Of a stretch of DNA of 64,000 nt, positions 52,051 through 61,133 are shown in pieces. Position numbers and translations under genes: made by a program. Within the stretch, counting starts at the first letter, position 1; each line of letters opens with the position of its first letter. A model generated the notes under the pieces. It had not been told where the DNA came from and did no database searches. It was given only the letters and a program-made list of their open reading frames with translations. This DNA is from Roseateles saccharophilus (lineage in GTDB: Bacteria; Pseudomonadota; Gammaproteobacteria; Burkholderiales; Burkholderiaceae_C). The DNA is taken from assembly GCF_004342485.1 (NCBI RefSeq), contig NZ_SMBU01000001.1, positions 186,001-250,000 on the forward strand, written 5' to 3'.

Positions 52051-52886
52051 CGCGAGGCCGCCTGCTGCTGCTCAGTGCGCTGGCCATGCTGGCCTTCGCG
52101 GCCAACTCGCTGCTGTGCCGGCTGGCCCTGCAGCAGCGCAGCATAGACCCGGCCAGTTTCGCGACGCTGCGCGTGGCCGCCGGCGTCGTCGTGCTGCTGC
52201 TGCTGGCGCGCCGGCGGGCATTGGCGCAGCCGCCCGACTGGCCGGCCGCCGCGATGCTGTGGCTCTACATGGCTGGCTTCGCCTTTGCCTATGTCAGCCT
52301 GTCGGCCGGCAGCGGCGCCTTGATCCTGTTCGCCAGCGTGCAGCTGACGATGTTCTGCGCCGGCCTGCGCGCCGGTGAACGCTTTGCCGCCGCCGGCTGG
52401 GCCGGGCTGGCGCTGGCCTTGGGCGGCCTGGTCTATCTGGTCGCGCCGGGGCTGGAGGCGCCGCCGGCCCTGGGCGCGGCCCTGATGGCGCTGGCCGGCT
52501 TCGGCTGGGGCATCTATTCGCTGCGCGGTCGCGGCAAGACCGATGCGCTGGGTGCGACGGCCGGCAACTTCCTGCGTGCGCTGCCGCTGTGCCTGCTGCT
52601 GAGCCTGTTCATGTGGCGGGGCTGGCAGGTGCAGCCGCGCGGCGCGCTGCTGGCCCTGGCCTCGGGCGGCATCACCTCGGGCCTGGGCTATGTGATCTGG
52701 TACGCCGCCCTGCCGGGGCTGACCGCGATGCGCGCCGCGACGCTGCAACTGTCGGTGCCGCCGCTGGCCGCCCTGGGCGGCGTGCTGCTGCTCGCCGAGG
52801 CGCTGACGCCGCGGCTGCTGTGGGCCTCCTGCGCCATCCTCGGCGGCATCGCGCTGGTGCTGCTGAGCCGCAGCAAGGGGCGTTGA
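52047..52886 (+). CDS. EamA/DMT-family transporter
   Basis: 279 aa with ten predicted membrane helices in two five-helix repeats, the DMT layout. Start (MTRGRLLLLSALAMLAFAAN) overlaps the DUF2182 stop (ATGA). The first helix ends in NSLLCRLALQ, typical of these transporters, and the second repeat starts near LGAALMALAGFGWGIYSLRG. Substrate unknown. The position in the DUF1326-DUF2182 operon may be coincidental. Confidence 0.87.
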   Translation: MTRGRLLLLSALAMLAFAANSLLCRLALQQRSIDPASFATLRVAAGVVVLLLLARRRALAQPPDWPAAAMLWLYMAGFAFAYVSLSAGSGALILFASVQLTMFCAGLRAGERFAAAGWAGLALALGGLVYLVAPGLEAPPALGAALMALAGFGWGIYSLRGRGKTDALGATAGNFLRALPLCLLLSLFMWRGWQVQPRGALLALASGGITSGLGYVIWYAALPGLTAMRAATLQLSVPPLAALGGVLLLAEALTPRLLWASCAILGGIALVLLSRSKGR

Positions 52887-52905
52887 GGGCCGCGCTCAGG
52901 GCCGT

Positions 52906-53121
52906 TCAATGGCCGCTGTGCAGCACCTCGCCGGTCTTCAGCTTGTAGGCCGTGCCGCAGTAGGGGCACTGGCCCTGGCCGCCGTGGGTCAGGTCGATGA
53001 AGACCTTGGGATGGTTGCTCCACAGCGCCATCTTGGGGTTGGGGCAGAAGACGGTGCCGTTGTCGTTGCAGTCCTTGGCGGTCACTTCGACGGTGGCGGC
53101 GGGGGCTTGGGTCGTGCTCAT
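52906..53121 (-). CDS. Small zinc-finger protein (CHCC/NDUFS6-like)
   Basis: 71 aa. Binds one zinc through Cys and His residues in CPNPKMALWSNHPKVFID and CPYCGTAYKL. This family resembles the zinc domain of complex I subunit NDUFS6. Start at 53121 (MSTTQAP); the frame runs a little further upstream. It follows ilvE on the same strand with a 14-base gap, a conserved arrangement in Burkholderiales. Confidence 0.85.
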   Translation of the reverse strand: MSTTQAPAATVEVTAKDCNDNGTVFCPNPKMALWSNHPKVFIDLTHGGQGQCPYCGTAYKLKTGEVLHSGH

Positions 53122-53135
53122 GATGGTTCTTGTTC

Positions 53136-54068
53136 TCAGACGGCGGTCAGCCACTCGGCGTACTTGGCGTTGCGGCCGTTGACGATGTCGAAGAAGGCCG
53201 ACTGGATCTTCTCGGTGATGGGGCCGCGGCTGCCGCTGCCGATCTCGACGCGGTCCAGTTCGCGGATGGGCGTCACTTCGGCGGCGGTGCCGGTGAAGAA
53301 GGCCTCGTCGGCGATGTAGACCTCGTCGCGGGTGATGCGCTTCTCGACCAGCTTCAGGCCCAGGTCCTGGCAGATCGCGAAGATGGTGTTGCGGGTGATG
53401 CCGTTCAGCGCGCCGGCCGACAGGTCGGGCGTGTAGACGACGCCGCCCTTGACGACGAAGAGGTTCTCGCCCGCGCCCTCGGAGACGAAGCCCGAGGCGT
53501 CCAGCAGCAGGGCCTCGTCGTAGCCGTCGTCGGTCGCTTCCATGTTGGCCAGGATGGAGTTGGTGTAGTTGGACACCGTCTTGGCCTGCGTCATCGTGAT
53601 GTTGACGTGGTGGCGGGTGTAGGAGCTGGTCTTCACGCGGATGCCGCGCTTCATGCCCTCCTCACCCAGGTAGGCGCCCCAGCTCCACGCGGCCACCATC
53701 AGGTGCACCTGGTTGCCCTTGGGGCTGACGCCCAGCTTCTCGGAGCCGATCCAGATCAGCGGGCGGATGTAGGCGCTCTTCAGGCCGTTGGCCTTGACGA
53801 CGGCGCGCTGCGCCTCGTTGACCTGCTCCACCGAGAAGGGGATCTTCATGCGCAGGATCTTGCCGCTGTTGAACAGGCGCTGGGTGTGCTCCTGCAGGCG
53901 GAAGATGGCCGTGCCGTTGACGGTGTCGTAGGCGCGCACGCCTTCGAAGGCACCGCAGCCGTAGTGCAGGGTGTGGGTCAGCACATGGATCTTGGCGTCG
54001 CGCCAGTCGACGAGCTCGCCGTCCATCCAGATCTTGCCGTCGCGGTCGTGCAGGGGGGCGGGAACCAT
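53136..54068 (-). CDS. ilvE: Branched-chain amino acid aminotransferase
   Basis: 310-aa PLP enzyme that makes or degrades valine, leucine and isoleucine. Signatures: HYGCGAFEGVRAY (about 35-47), the PLP Lys in TMTQAKTVSNYTNS, and EGAGENLFVVKGG with GITRNTI. Length and motifs are those of class IV aminotransferases. No operon partner apart from the zinc-finger gene downstream. A housekeeping backbone gene. Confidence 0.95.
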   Translation of the reverse strand: MVPAPLHDRDGKIWMDGELVDWRDAKIHVLTHTLHYGCGAFEGVRAYDTVNGTAIFRLQEHTQRLFNSGKILRMKIPFSVEQVNEAQRAVVKANGLKSAYIRPLIWIGSEKLGVSPKGNQVHLMVAAWSWGAYLGEEGMKRGIRVKTSSYTRHHVNITMTQAKTVSNYTNSILANMEATDDGYDEALLLDASGFVSEGAGENLFVVKGGVVYTPDLSAGALNGITRNTIFAICQDLGLKLVEKRITRDEVYIADEAFFTGTAAEVTPIRELDRVEIGSGSRGPITEKIQSAFFDIVNGRNAKYAEWLTAV

Positions 54069-54105
54069 CGCGTACTCCAGGTGCTGAGGAAGAAAAGCGG
54101 CGATT

Positions 54106-54492
54106 TTACGGAGAGCCCGCGGCCTCGCCCGCCCGGAGCAGCCGCCACTCGGCGAGCCGGCCTTTCCTCAGCACCACCTCGACCGCATCGCCGCCGGCAT
54201 CGCGCCAGGCAAAGGTCTCGGGCGCCTGCTTGCTGCCGAGGCTGCCGGCCAGCGAGATCAGGTCCACCAGCTTCATGCCGGCGTGCAGCTGCGACGCCAG
54301 CGTCGCCGCGCTGGCGACCGAGCCCGGCGGCGCGGCGCCGGCCAGCTTCATGACCCGCATCAGCTGGCGCATCTGCAGCAGCAGCCAGACCACGACGCCG
54401 GCCATCGCGAAGATGACGCCCTGCCAGCCCAGCAGCACGCCGCCAAGGACCAGGGCCAGCAGCGCCAGCCCTGCGCTCACCCATGCATTCAC
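54106..54492 (-). CDS. Small membrane protein (128 aa)
   Basis: Two N-terminal helices (AWVSAGLALLALVLGGVLLG; VIFAMAGVVVWLLLQM) then a soluble domain of about 80 residues ending in a basic patch. Overlaps the upstream monooxygenase-like gene by four bases (54489-54492). Conserved hypothetical; no motif recognised. Cytoplasmic C-terminal domain suggested by charge. Confidence 0.75.
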   Translation of the reverse strand: MNAWVSAGLALLALVLGGVLLGWQGVIFAMAGVVVWLLLQMRQLMRVMKLAGAAPPGSVASAATLASQLHAGMKLVDLISLAGSLGSKQAPETFAWRDAGGDAVEVVLRKGRLAEWRLLRAGEAAGSP

Positions 54493-54839
54493 GGCTGTGG
54501 GTCCCGGCTGCCGTCCTCGCGCGCCCAGGCATAGGCGCGCTCGACCTTGGCGACGCGCAGCGAGTAGTGGGCATACCAGTCGCTGCGGCCGGTGTCGCGG
54601 GCGATCCGGTGCTCGGCATGGCGGCGCCAGGCCGCAATGTCCTCGGGGCTGCGCCAGTAGCTCACGGTGATGCCGAAGCCGTCCTCGCCGCGGGTGCTCT
54701 CGACGCCGAGATAGCCCGGCTGCCCGGCCGCCAGCGCCACCATGCGCTCGGCCATGTCGCCATAGCCGTGTTCGACCGCGGTGCGCTGGCTGGCGAAGAT
54801 GACGGCGTAATAGGGCGGGTCGGGCAGGCGGGTGCTCAC
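54489..54839 (-). CDS. Antibiotic-biosynthesis-monooxygenase-like (ABM) domain protein
   Basis: 116 aa with the ABM dimeric ferredoxin-like fold: YAVIFASQRTAVEHGYGDMA, GYLGVESTRGEDGFGITVSY and WRSPEDIAAWRRHAEH. Such small proteins include haem-degrading enzymes and quinol monooxygenases; here the function is unknown. GTG start at 54839 overlaps the stop of the PilZ-like gene (GTGA), so the three genes are one operon. Confidence 0.85.
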   Translation of the reverse strand: MSTRLPDPPYYAVIFASQRTAVEHGYGDMAERMVALAAGQPGYLGVESTRGEDGFGITVSYWRSPEDIAAWRRHAEHRIARDTGRSDWYAHYSLRVAKVERAYAWAREDGSRDPQP

Positions 54840-55267
54840 GAGGCCGCCTTCAGCAGCAGGCAGCGCACCCATTGGCCGGACTCCAGGCCCTCGCGGTGGG
54901 CGTTCAGGAACTGCTCGGCCGTCGAGTTGCGCGCGACGAAGCGCATGCCGTGCAGGATGCCCATGCGCGGCACCGGCCGCGACCAGGCGCGCTCGACGAC
55001 GCCGTTGAACCAAGACACCTGCTCGTCGTCGCTGTCCATGTCGGAGCGGCCCAGCAGCAGCACGACCTCGTAGCGCGACTCGGTCAGCGTCTCGGCGGCG
55101 CTGGTCAGCACCTGCAGGCCGCCGTCGCTCATGTTCAGCACCAGGCCGGCCGGGCCGCGGCTGAACTGGACCGGCTTGAAGACCCAGCCGGGCAGGGAAT
55201 CGGCGTCGTGCTGGGCGGCGAGGAAATCGGTACGGGCGTGCTGCCTGAGCTCGGCGGGGTCGGACAT
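54836..55267 (-). CDS. PilZ-like domain protein
   Basis: 143 aa. Contains NMSDGGLQVLTSAAETL, which matches the second half of the PilZ c-di-GMP motif (D/NxSxxG); the first half (RxxxR) is not obvious, so ligand binding is uncertain. Start at 55267 (MSDPAELRQHARTDF) follows GGAGG with good spacing; the frame continues upstream without support. First of three overlapping minus-strand genes. Confidence 0.65.
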   Translation of the reverse strand: MSDPAELRQHARTDFLAAQHDADSLPGWVFKPVQFSRGPAGLVLNMSDGGLQVLTSAAETLTESRYEVVLLLGRSDMDSDDEQVSWFNGVVERAWSRPVPRMGILHGMRFVARNSTAEQFLNAHREGLESGQWVRCLLLKAAS

Positions 55268-55349
55268 GGGAGGCTCCTCCGGTGCGTGAGCCCCGATCCT
55301 AAGCAGACTTTGGCAGGTACAAAACAAGGCAATCCCGCGCCCCGACGGT

Positions 55350-56711
55350 CTACAGCCCGCGCAACACCTCGATGGCCTGCTCCACGCGCTCGATGGCGTG
55401 GATGGTCAGCCCCTCGATGGGCTTCTTGGGCGCATTGGCCTTGGGCACGACGGCGACGCTGAAGCCCAGCTTGGCCGCCTCCTTCAGCCGCTCCTGGCCG
55501 CGCGGCGCGGGGCGCACCTCGCCGGCCAGGCCGATCTCGCCGAAGGCGATGAAGCCCTTGGGCAGCGGCCGGCCGCGCAGCGAACTCTGGATGGCCAGCA
55601 GCACGGCCAGGTCGGCCGCCGGCTCGCTGATGCGCACGCCGCCGACCGCGTTGACGAACACGTCCTGGTCGCCCGTGGCCACGCCCGCGTGGCGGTGCAG
55701 CACGGCCAGCAGCATCGCGAGCCGGTCGCGGTCCAGGCCGACCGACAGCCGCCGCGGGCTGACGCCGCCGCTGTCCACCAGGGCCTGCAGCTCGACCAGC
55801 ATGGGCCGCGTGCCCTCCAGCGTGACGAGCACGCAGCTGCCCGGCACCGGCTCGCTGTGCGTGGACAAAAAGATCGCGCTCGGGTTGGCCACGCCCTTGA
55901 GCCCCTTCTCCGTCATCGCGAACACGCCGATCTCGTTGACGGCGCCGAAGCGGTTCTTGATCGCGCGCACGAGGCGGAAGCTGCTGTGCGTGTCGCCCTC
56001 GAAGTACAGCACCGTGTCGACGATGTGCTCCAGCACGCGCGGGCCGGCGAGGGCCCCTTCCTTGGTGACGTGGCCGACCAGCACGATGGAACAGCCGCGC
56101 GCCTTGGCCGTGCGCGTCAGCTGGGCCGCGCATTCGCGCACCTGGGCAACCGAGCCGGGCGCGGACGAGAGTTGCTCGGAATACAGGGTCTGGATGGAGT
56201 CGATGACGCAGAAGTCGGGCTGCTCGGCCTCGAGGGTGGCGAGGATCTTCTCCAGCCCGATCTCGGCCAGCACGCGCACCTTGTCGCCGGCCAGGCCCAG
56301 GCGGCGCGAGCGCATCGCGACCTGGGCGCCGCTCTCTTCGCCGGTGACATAGAGCACCTTGACGGTCTGGCTCAGCGACTCGACGGCCTGCAGCAGCAGC
56401 GTGGACTTGCCGATGCCCGGGTCGCCGCCGATCAGCACGACGCCGCCAGCGACGATGCCGCCGCCCAGCACGCGGTCCAGCTCCTCCTGGCCGGTGGGCG
56501 TGCGCTCGAAGTCGCTGGCCTCGATCTCGCTGAGTGTGGCCACCGGCTGGCTCTTGGCCAGTGCCTGGTAGCGGTTCCTGGCGCCGCCCGTGGGCTCGGC
56601 CGCGGTCTCGGTCAAGGTGTTCCAGGCATTGCAGTGCGGGCATTTGCCCAGCCATTTGGCGCTGGTGCCGCCGCATTCGGTGCAGGTGTAGATGCTTTTC
56701 GTCGTCGCCAT
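55350..56711 (-). CDS. radA: DNA repair protein RadA
   Basis: RadA (Sms) is a RecA-like helicase that extends recombination intermediates. 453 aa: zinc finger CTECGG...GKCPHCNAW (about 10-29), Walker A GGDPGIGKST, the RadA-specific KNRFG motif, and a C-terminal Lon-protease-like domain ending EQAIEVLRGL. Start at 56711 overlaps the stop of the upstream MFS gene. Housekeeping backbone gene of normal length. Confidence 0.95.
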   Translation of the reverse strand: MATTKSIYTCTECGGTSAKWLGKCPHCNAWNTLTETAAEPTGGARNRYQALAKSQPVATLSEIEASDFERTPTGQEELDRVLGGGIVAGGVVLIGGDPGIGKSTLLLQAVESLSQTVKVLYVTGEESGAQVAMRSRRLGLAGDKVRVLAEIGLEKILATLEAEQPDFCVIDSIQTLYSEQLSSAPGSVAQVRECAAQLTRTAKARGCSIVLVGHVTKEGALAGPRVLEHIVDTVLYFEGDTHSSFRLVRAIKNRFGAVNEIGVFAMTEKGLKGVANPSAIFLSTHSEPVPGSCVLVTLEGTRPMLVELQALVDSGGVSPRRLSVGLDRDRLAMLLAVLHRHAGVATGDQDVFVNAVGGVRISEPAADLAVLLAIQSSLRGRPLPKGFIAFGEIGLAGEVRPAPRGQERLKEAAKLGFSVAVVPKANAPKKPIEGLTIHAIERVEQAIEVLRGL

Positions 56712-57886
56712 CAATGCATTCTCGTGCCCGGCCTCACCCAGGCCGTCAGCAGCAGCGCGGCCGCCAGCGCGCAGCCCGCCGAAAAGCCGAAGGCGATGGT
56801 GGACGACAGGCCCTCCCACAGCCAGCCGAACAGCAGTGAGGCCGGCAGCAGCATCGCGCCCATGACGAGGTTGAGCCAGCCGAAGGCCGTGCCGCGCTGC
56901 GCGGGCGGGGCGAGGTCGGCCATCAGTGCGCGCTCCACGCCTTCGGTCGCGGCCATGAAGATGCCGTAGAGGCCGAACAGCGCATAGAGCCGCCAGCCCG
57001 GCTCGGCCCAGACCGCCATGCCGACGTAGAAGACGGCATAGGCCAGATAGCCCGTCACGAGCAGGCGCACGCGGCCGAGGCGGTCTGACAGGCCGCTCAG
57101 CGGCACCGAGAACAGCGCCGCGACGGCCGAGACCGACGCCCACAGCAGCGGCACCTGGGCCTCGGCCATGCCGAGCTGCCTGGCGCGCAGGAACAGGAAC
57201 ATATTGCTGGAATTGCCCAGCGTGAACAGCGCGACGACGACGAGGTAGCGGCGCAGCGGCACGGGCAGGTCGGCCAGCACCCAGGAGAAGGCCGGCGGCG
57301 GTGCGGCCGGCGGCGGCGCGTCGCGCACGGCGGTGGTCAGCGCCAGGCAGGCCAGGCCGGGCAGCAGGGCCCACAGGAAGACCTTCTGCAGCGGCGCGCC
57401 GTGCGCGAGCAGGGCCCAGGCCAGCAGCGGGCCGATGACGGCGCCGCTGTTGTCCATGGCCCGGTGCAGGCCGAAGGCCAGGCCGCGCTGGCCGGGCGCG
57501 ATGTTGGCGGCCAGCAGCGCGTCGCGCGGCGCGGTGCGCACGGCCTTGCCGATGCGGTCAGCCACCCGCAGCACCAACAGCAGCGGCCAGCTGCCGACGA
57601 AGGCGATGGTCGGCCGGGCCAGACCGGCGATGCCATAGCCGCCGACGATCCAGGGCTTGCTGCGTCCGCTGCGGTCTACCATGACGCCGGCCCAGAGCTT
57701 GAGCAGGCTGGCCACGGCCTCGGCAATGCCCTCGATCAGGCCCAGCACCCGCGGCCCCGCCATCAGCACGCCGCTCAGATACAGCGGTATCAGCGGATAC
57801 ATCATCTCGCTGGCGCTGTCGTTGACGAGGCTGATCAGGCCGAGCAGCCAGACGCTGCGAGGCAGCGAGAAAAGGGCTTTCAACAT
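56711..57886 (-). CDS. MFS transporter
   Basis: 391 aa, twelve predicted membrane helices. The signature between helices 2 and 3 is GVMVDRSGRSKPWIVGGYGI, and a second LSGLSDRLGRVRLLV between helices 8 and 9. The N-terminus LPRSVWLLGLISLVNDSASE resembles a group of MFS proteins with conserved NDxxSE. Substrate unknown. One-base overlap with radA. Confidence 0.88.
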   Translation of the reverse strand: MLKALFSLPRSVWLLGLISLVNDSASEMMYPLIPLYLSGVLMAGPRVLGLIEGIAEAVASLLKLWAGVMVDRSGRSKPWIVGGYGIAGLARPTIAFVGSWPLLLVLRVADRIGKAVRTAPRDALLAANIAPGQRGLAFGLHRAMDNSGAVIGPLLAWALLAHGAPLQKVFLWALLPGLACLALTTAVRDAPPPAAPPPAFSWVLADLPVPLRRYLVVVALFTLGNSSNMFLFLRARQLGMAEAQVPLLWASVSAVAALFSVPLSGLSDRLGRVRLLVTGYLAYAVFYVGMAVWAEPGWRLYALFGLYGIFMAATEGVERALMADLAPPAQRGTAFGWLNLVMGAMLLPASLLFGWLWEGLSSTIAFGFSAGCALAAALLLTAWVRPGTRMH

Positions 57887-58001
57887 CGGGCGATCTTATG
57901 TTTTGCGTGCCAGACCGCCCGAGCGCAGCGAGTAGCTCTGGCACCAACTGACTGGTCGCGTGGGACACTCCGCCTCCTGCAGTCGGTTTGGTGGGATGGT
58001 C

Positions 58002-58631
58002 ATGGATTTCTCGGTGTGGTTGGCCTTTTTCGCGGCGTCCTGGGCCATCAGCCTGTCGCCCGGCGCGGGCGCGGTGGCGGCGATGAGCGCCGGCTTGAGC
58101 CATGGCTTCAGGCGCGGCTACTTCATGACTTTCGGCCTCATCCTCGGCATCCTGACCCAGGTGGTGCTGGTCAGCGCCGGTCTGGGTGCGCTGATCGCGG
58201 CCTCGTCGCTGGGCTTCGCGCTCGTGAAGTGGGCCGGCGTGGCCTACCTGATCTGGCTCGGCGTGCAGCAGTGGCGTGCGCCGGCCAAGCCGCTGGTCGC
58301 GGCCGACGAAACCGCCGTGCAGGTCACGCGCCGCCAGCTGGTGCTGCGCGGCTGGGGCATCAACGCGGTCAACCCCAAGGGCACGGTCTTCCTGCTCGCC
58401 GTGGTGCCGCAGTTCCTGGACCTGCATGCGCCGCTGGGGCGGCAATACCTCGTCATCGGCGGCACGCTGGCCTTCACCGACCTCGTCGTCATGGCCGGCT
58501 ACACGGTGCTCGCCGCGCGGGTGCTGGCGGCGCTGAAGAGCGACAGCCACGTCAAGGCGCTGAACCGCGTGTTCGGCACCCTCTTCGTCGCGGCCGGCAT
58601 GCTGCTGGCGAGTTTCAAGCGCGCCGCCTGA
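58002..58631 (+). CDS. LysE/RhtB-family amino acid exporter
   Basis: 209 aa with six hydrophobic helices. The N-terminal pattern SLSPGAGAVAAMSAGLSHGF (about 20-39) is the LysE family signature, and NAVNPKGTVFLLAVVPQF (about 118-135) is a second conserved block. Exports an amino acid or related compound. Start at 58002 chosen (MDFSVWLAFFA); ATG 57996 is also possible. Ends with a one-base overlap with the EamA gene. Confidence 0.88.
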   Translation: MDFSVWLAFFAASWAISLSPGAGAVAAMSAGLSHGFRRGYFMTFGLILGILTQVVLVSAGLGALIAASSLGFALVKWAGVAYLIWLGVQQWRAPAKPLVAADETAVQVTRRQLVLRGWGINAVNPKGTVFLLAVVPQFLDLHAPLGRQYLVIGGTLAFTDLVVMAGYTVLAARVLAALKSDSHVKALNRVFGTLFVAAGMLLASFKRAA

Positions 58632-59545
58632 TGGCGGGCGCAGACAGGGCGCGCGGCCTGCCAACCTGGTTCCTCTTCCTGGCCCCGGTGCTGATCTGGG
58701 CCAGCACCTGGCACGTCATCCTCTACCAGCTCGCCTCGCCCGTGCCGGCGCTGACCTCGGTGGGCTGGCGCTTCCTGCTCTCGGCGCTGATGCTGGCCGG
58801 GCTCGCGCGCTGGCGCGGCGTGCCGCTGGGGCTGCCGCGCTACGCCCACGGCTATGCGCTGGCCACCGGCGTCGTTCAGTACGCCGGCAACTACTGGGCG
58901 GTCTACGAGGCCGAGCGCTACGTGCCCAGCGGCCTGGTGGCGGTGCTGTTCTGCCTGATGGTGTTCATGAACGCCCTGGTCGCCTGGCTGCTGTGGCGCC
59001 AGCGGGTCGGCCGGCGCTTCCTCGTCGCCTCCAGCGGCGCGGTGCTGGGGGTGGCGCTGATCTTCTGGCCCGAGCTCGCGACCACCGGCGCGCGGCCCCA
59101 TGCGGCGCTCGGCCTGGGCCTGAGCTTCTTCGCGGTGGTCGCCGCCGTCATCGGCGGCTTCTGCACGTTGGTGCTGACGCGCCGCGGCCTGCCGCTGCTG
59201 CCGGTGCTGGCCTGGAGCATGGGCTATGGCGCGGCCTTCCTGTTGGCCTTGTCGGTGCTGACCGGCCGGGGCCTGCCCTTCGACGCGGCCTGGACCTATG
59301 TCGGCAGCCTGGCCTATCTGGCCGCCTTCGGCTCGGTCATCGCGTTCACGCTGTACTACAAGCTTGCCGAGCGCCGCGGCGCCGCGCAGGCGGCGCTGGT
59401 GGGCGTGCTGGTGCCCGTCATCGCGCTGGTGATCTCGGCGCTGTTCGAGGGCTGGCAGGCCACGCCGCTGGCCGTGGGCGGCATGGGGCTGTGCCTGGCC
59501 AGCCTCCTCGTTGCTACTCGATCGGCGAGCGGCGCGAAGCCTTGA
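58631..59545 (+). CDS. EamA/DMT-family transporter
   Basis: 304 aa, ten helices in two repeats. The first has WASTWHVILYQLASPVPALT and the second begins near FAVVAAVIGGFCTLVLTRRG; GSVIAFTLYYKLAERRGAAQ is a typical DMT block. TGATG coupling with the LysE-type gene suggests a pair of exporters. 3' end overlaps the opposite-strand arfB gene by 32 bases. Confidence 0.88.
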   Translation: MAGADRARGLPTWFLFLAPVLIWASTWHVILYQLASPVPALTSVGWRFLLSALMLAGLARWRGVPLGLPRYAHGYALATGVVQYAGNYWAVYEAERYVPSGLVAVLFCLMVFMNALVAWLLWRQRVGRRFLVASSGAVLGVALIFWPELATTGARPHAALGLGLSFFAVVAAVIGGFCTLVLTRRGLPLLPVLAWSMGYGAAFLLALSVLTGRGLPFDAAWTYVGSLAYLAAFGSVIAFTLYYKLAERRGAAQAALVGVLVPVIALVISALFEGWQATPLAVGGMGLCLASLLVATRSASGAKP

Positions 59546-59921
59546 TGCCGCCGCGCTTGGCCTTGCCCTCTAGCCGCCGCTGCTGCGAGCCATAGGTCGG
59601 CTTGGTCGCGCGCCTGGCCTTGGGCACATGGGCGGCGGCGCGCACGAGTTCGATCAGCCGCGCGACGGCGTCCGCCCGGTTGCGTTCCAGGCTGCGCGAG
59701 TCCTGGGCCTTGATGACGACGATGCCTTCCGCCGTGATGCGCTGGTCGGCCCAGGCCAGCAGCCGCGCCTTCACGGCCTCGGGCAGGCTGGACGCGCGGA
59801 TGTCGAAGCGCAGGTGGACGGCGTTGCTGACCTTGTTGACGTTCTGGCCGCCGGGGCCGCTGGCGCGGATGGCGTCGAAGACGAGTTCATCCGGCCGCGG
59901 TGACCAGCGGAATTCAGACAC
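59514..59921 (-). CDS. arfB: Alternative ribosome-rescue factor ArfB (YaeJ)
   Basis: 135 aa. Frees stalled ribosomes by peptidyl-tRNA hydrolysis. The catalytic motif is [20 protein letters not shown] (GGQ about 24-26), and the C-terminal tail is basic ([20 protein letters not shown]...), as needed to enter the mRNA channel. Overlaps the alr stop by eight bases, so the two genes are coupled. Convergent with the EamA gene. Confidence 0.93.
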   Translation of the reverse strand: MSEFRWSPRPDELVFDAIRASGPGGQNVNKVSNAVHLRFDIRASSLPEAVKARLLAWADQRITAEGIVVIKAQDSRSLERNRADAVARLIELVRAAAHVPKARRATKPTYGSQQRRLEGKAKRGGIKASRRSPIE

Positions 59922-61014
59922 TGTGCACCGGCACGCGCGGCGCGACGGCGCACATCAGCTCATAGCCGATGGTGCCGGCCGCATGTGCGACCTCGTCGAT
60001 GGGCAGGCGCGAACCGCGCGGGCCCTCGCCCCACAGCGTCACCTCGCTGCCGAAGCCGCTGGCCGGCAGCGCACTCAGGTCCACGGCCAGCATGTCCATC
60101 GACACACGGCCCAGCGTGCGCGTGCGCTGGCCGTCGACGAGGATGGGCGTGCCCGTGGGCGCATGGCGCGGATAGCCGTCCGCGTAGCCGCAGGCGACGA
60201 CACCGATGCGCATGGCCGCCTCGGCCGTGAAGGCGCTGCCGTAGCCGACGCTGTCGCCGGGCTGCAGCTGCTGCACGCCGATGAGGCGCGAGCGCAGCGT
60301 CATCGCCGGTCGCAGGTCCCAGTGGGCGGCGTCGTGCTCGGGGAAGTCGGGCACGCCGCCGTAGCACATGATGCCGGCGCGCACCCAGTCGTTGGCCGTG
60401 CGCGCCGGGTGGCGCAGCGTGGCGGCGCTGTTGGCCAGCGTGCGCTCGCCGGCCAGGCCCTCGGTCGCGGCCTCGTAGGCGGCGAGCTGCTGGGCGATGC
60501 CGTCGGCACCGAAGCGCAGCGCGTCGGCGTCTGAAAAATGGGTCATCAGGCCGATCTCGTCGACCTGGGGCAGGGCGTCCAGCCGCGCATAGGCGGCGCG
60601 GAAGGCGGCCGGCATGAAGCCCAGCCGGTTCATGCCCGAGTTCAGCTTCAGGAAGACGCGGTGCGGCTCGTGCGTCTTGTGCATGGCCAGCCAGTCGATC
60701 TGCTGCTCGCAGTGCACCGCATGCCAGAGCTTCAGGCGCGAGCACAGCTCCAGGTCGCGCGGCTCGAACACGCCTTCCAGCAGCAGGATGGGGCCGCGCC
60801 AGTCCAGCGCGCGCAGCCTCTGTGCCTCCGCCAGGTCCAGCAGCGCGAAGCCGTCGGCGGCGCGCAGGCCCGGGTAGGCGTTCTCGATGCCGTGTCCGTA
60901 GGCATTGGCCTTCACGACGGCCCAGACGCGGGCATTGGGCGCCTGGGCGCGGGCCCGGCCCAGGTTGTGGGCCAGGGCTTCGGCATGGACCAGGGCTTCG
61001 ATGGGACGGGGCAT
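59914..61014 (-). CDS. alr: Alanine racemase
   Basis: 366-aa PLP enzyme that makes D-alanine for peptidoglycan. The PLP-binding Lys is in [13 protein letters not shown] (about 30-42), the catalytic Tyr in DSVGYGSAF and the C-terminal conserved block is [15 protein letters not shown]. Start at 61014 ([10 protein letters not shown]); the frame runs 13 codons further without support. Upstream of arfB in a two-gene unit, divergent from lplT. Confidence 0.95.
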   Translation of the reverse strand: MPRPIEALVHAEALAHNLGRARAQAPNARVWAVVKANAYGHGIENAYPGLRAADGFALLDLAEAQRLRALDWRGPILLLEGVFEPRDLELCSRLKLWHAVHCEQQIDWLAMHKTHEPHRVFLKLNSGMNRLGFMPAAFRAAYARLDALPQVDEIGLMTHFSDADALRFGADGIAQQLAAYEAATEGLAGERTLANSAATLRHPARTANDWVRAGIMCYGGVPDFPEHDAAHWDLRPAMTLRSRLIGVQQLQPGDSVGYGSAFTAEAAMRIGVVACGYADGYPRHAPTGTPILVDGQRTRTLGRVSMDMLAVDLSALPASGFGSEVTLWGEGPRGSRLPIDEVAHAAGTIGYELMCAVAPRVPVHSV

Positions 61015-61133
61015 GGCGGGATTCTGCGCCCGGACTTGGGGCAGAGCCCGCAAACTAGGCGCGTGCTATAAACCCGCGCCGCCCCGGTTTACAGATTCCC
61101 AGCCGAAGACAGTTCAGGATTGCGCCCCGCCCG

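Noticed and set aside
51417-52886. 489-codon frame joining two products
   Set aside because: The first two thirds are an out-of-frame reading of the DUF2182 gene; only the part from 52047 (EamA transporter) is coding.
57401-59545. 714-codon plus-strand frame ending in the EamA gene
   Set aside because: Most of it is antisense to the MFS gene or out of frame with the LysE-type gene; only 58631-59545 is supported.
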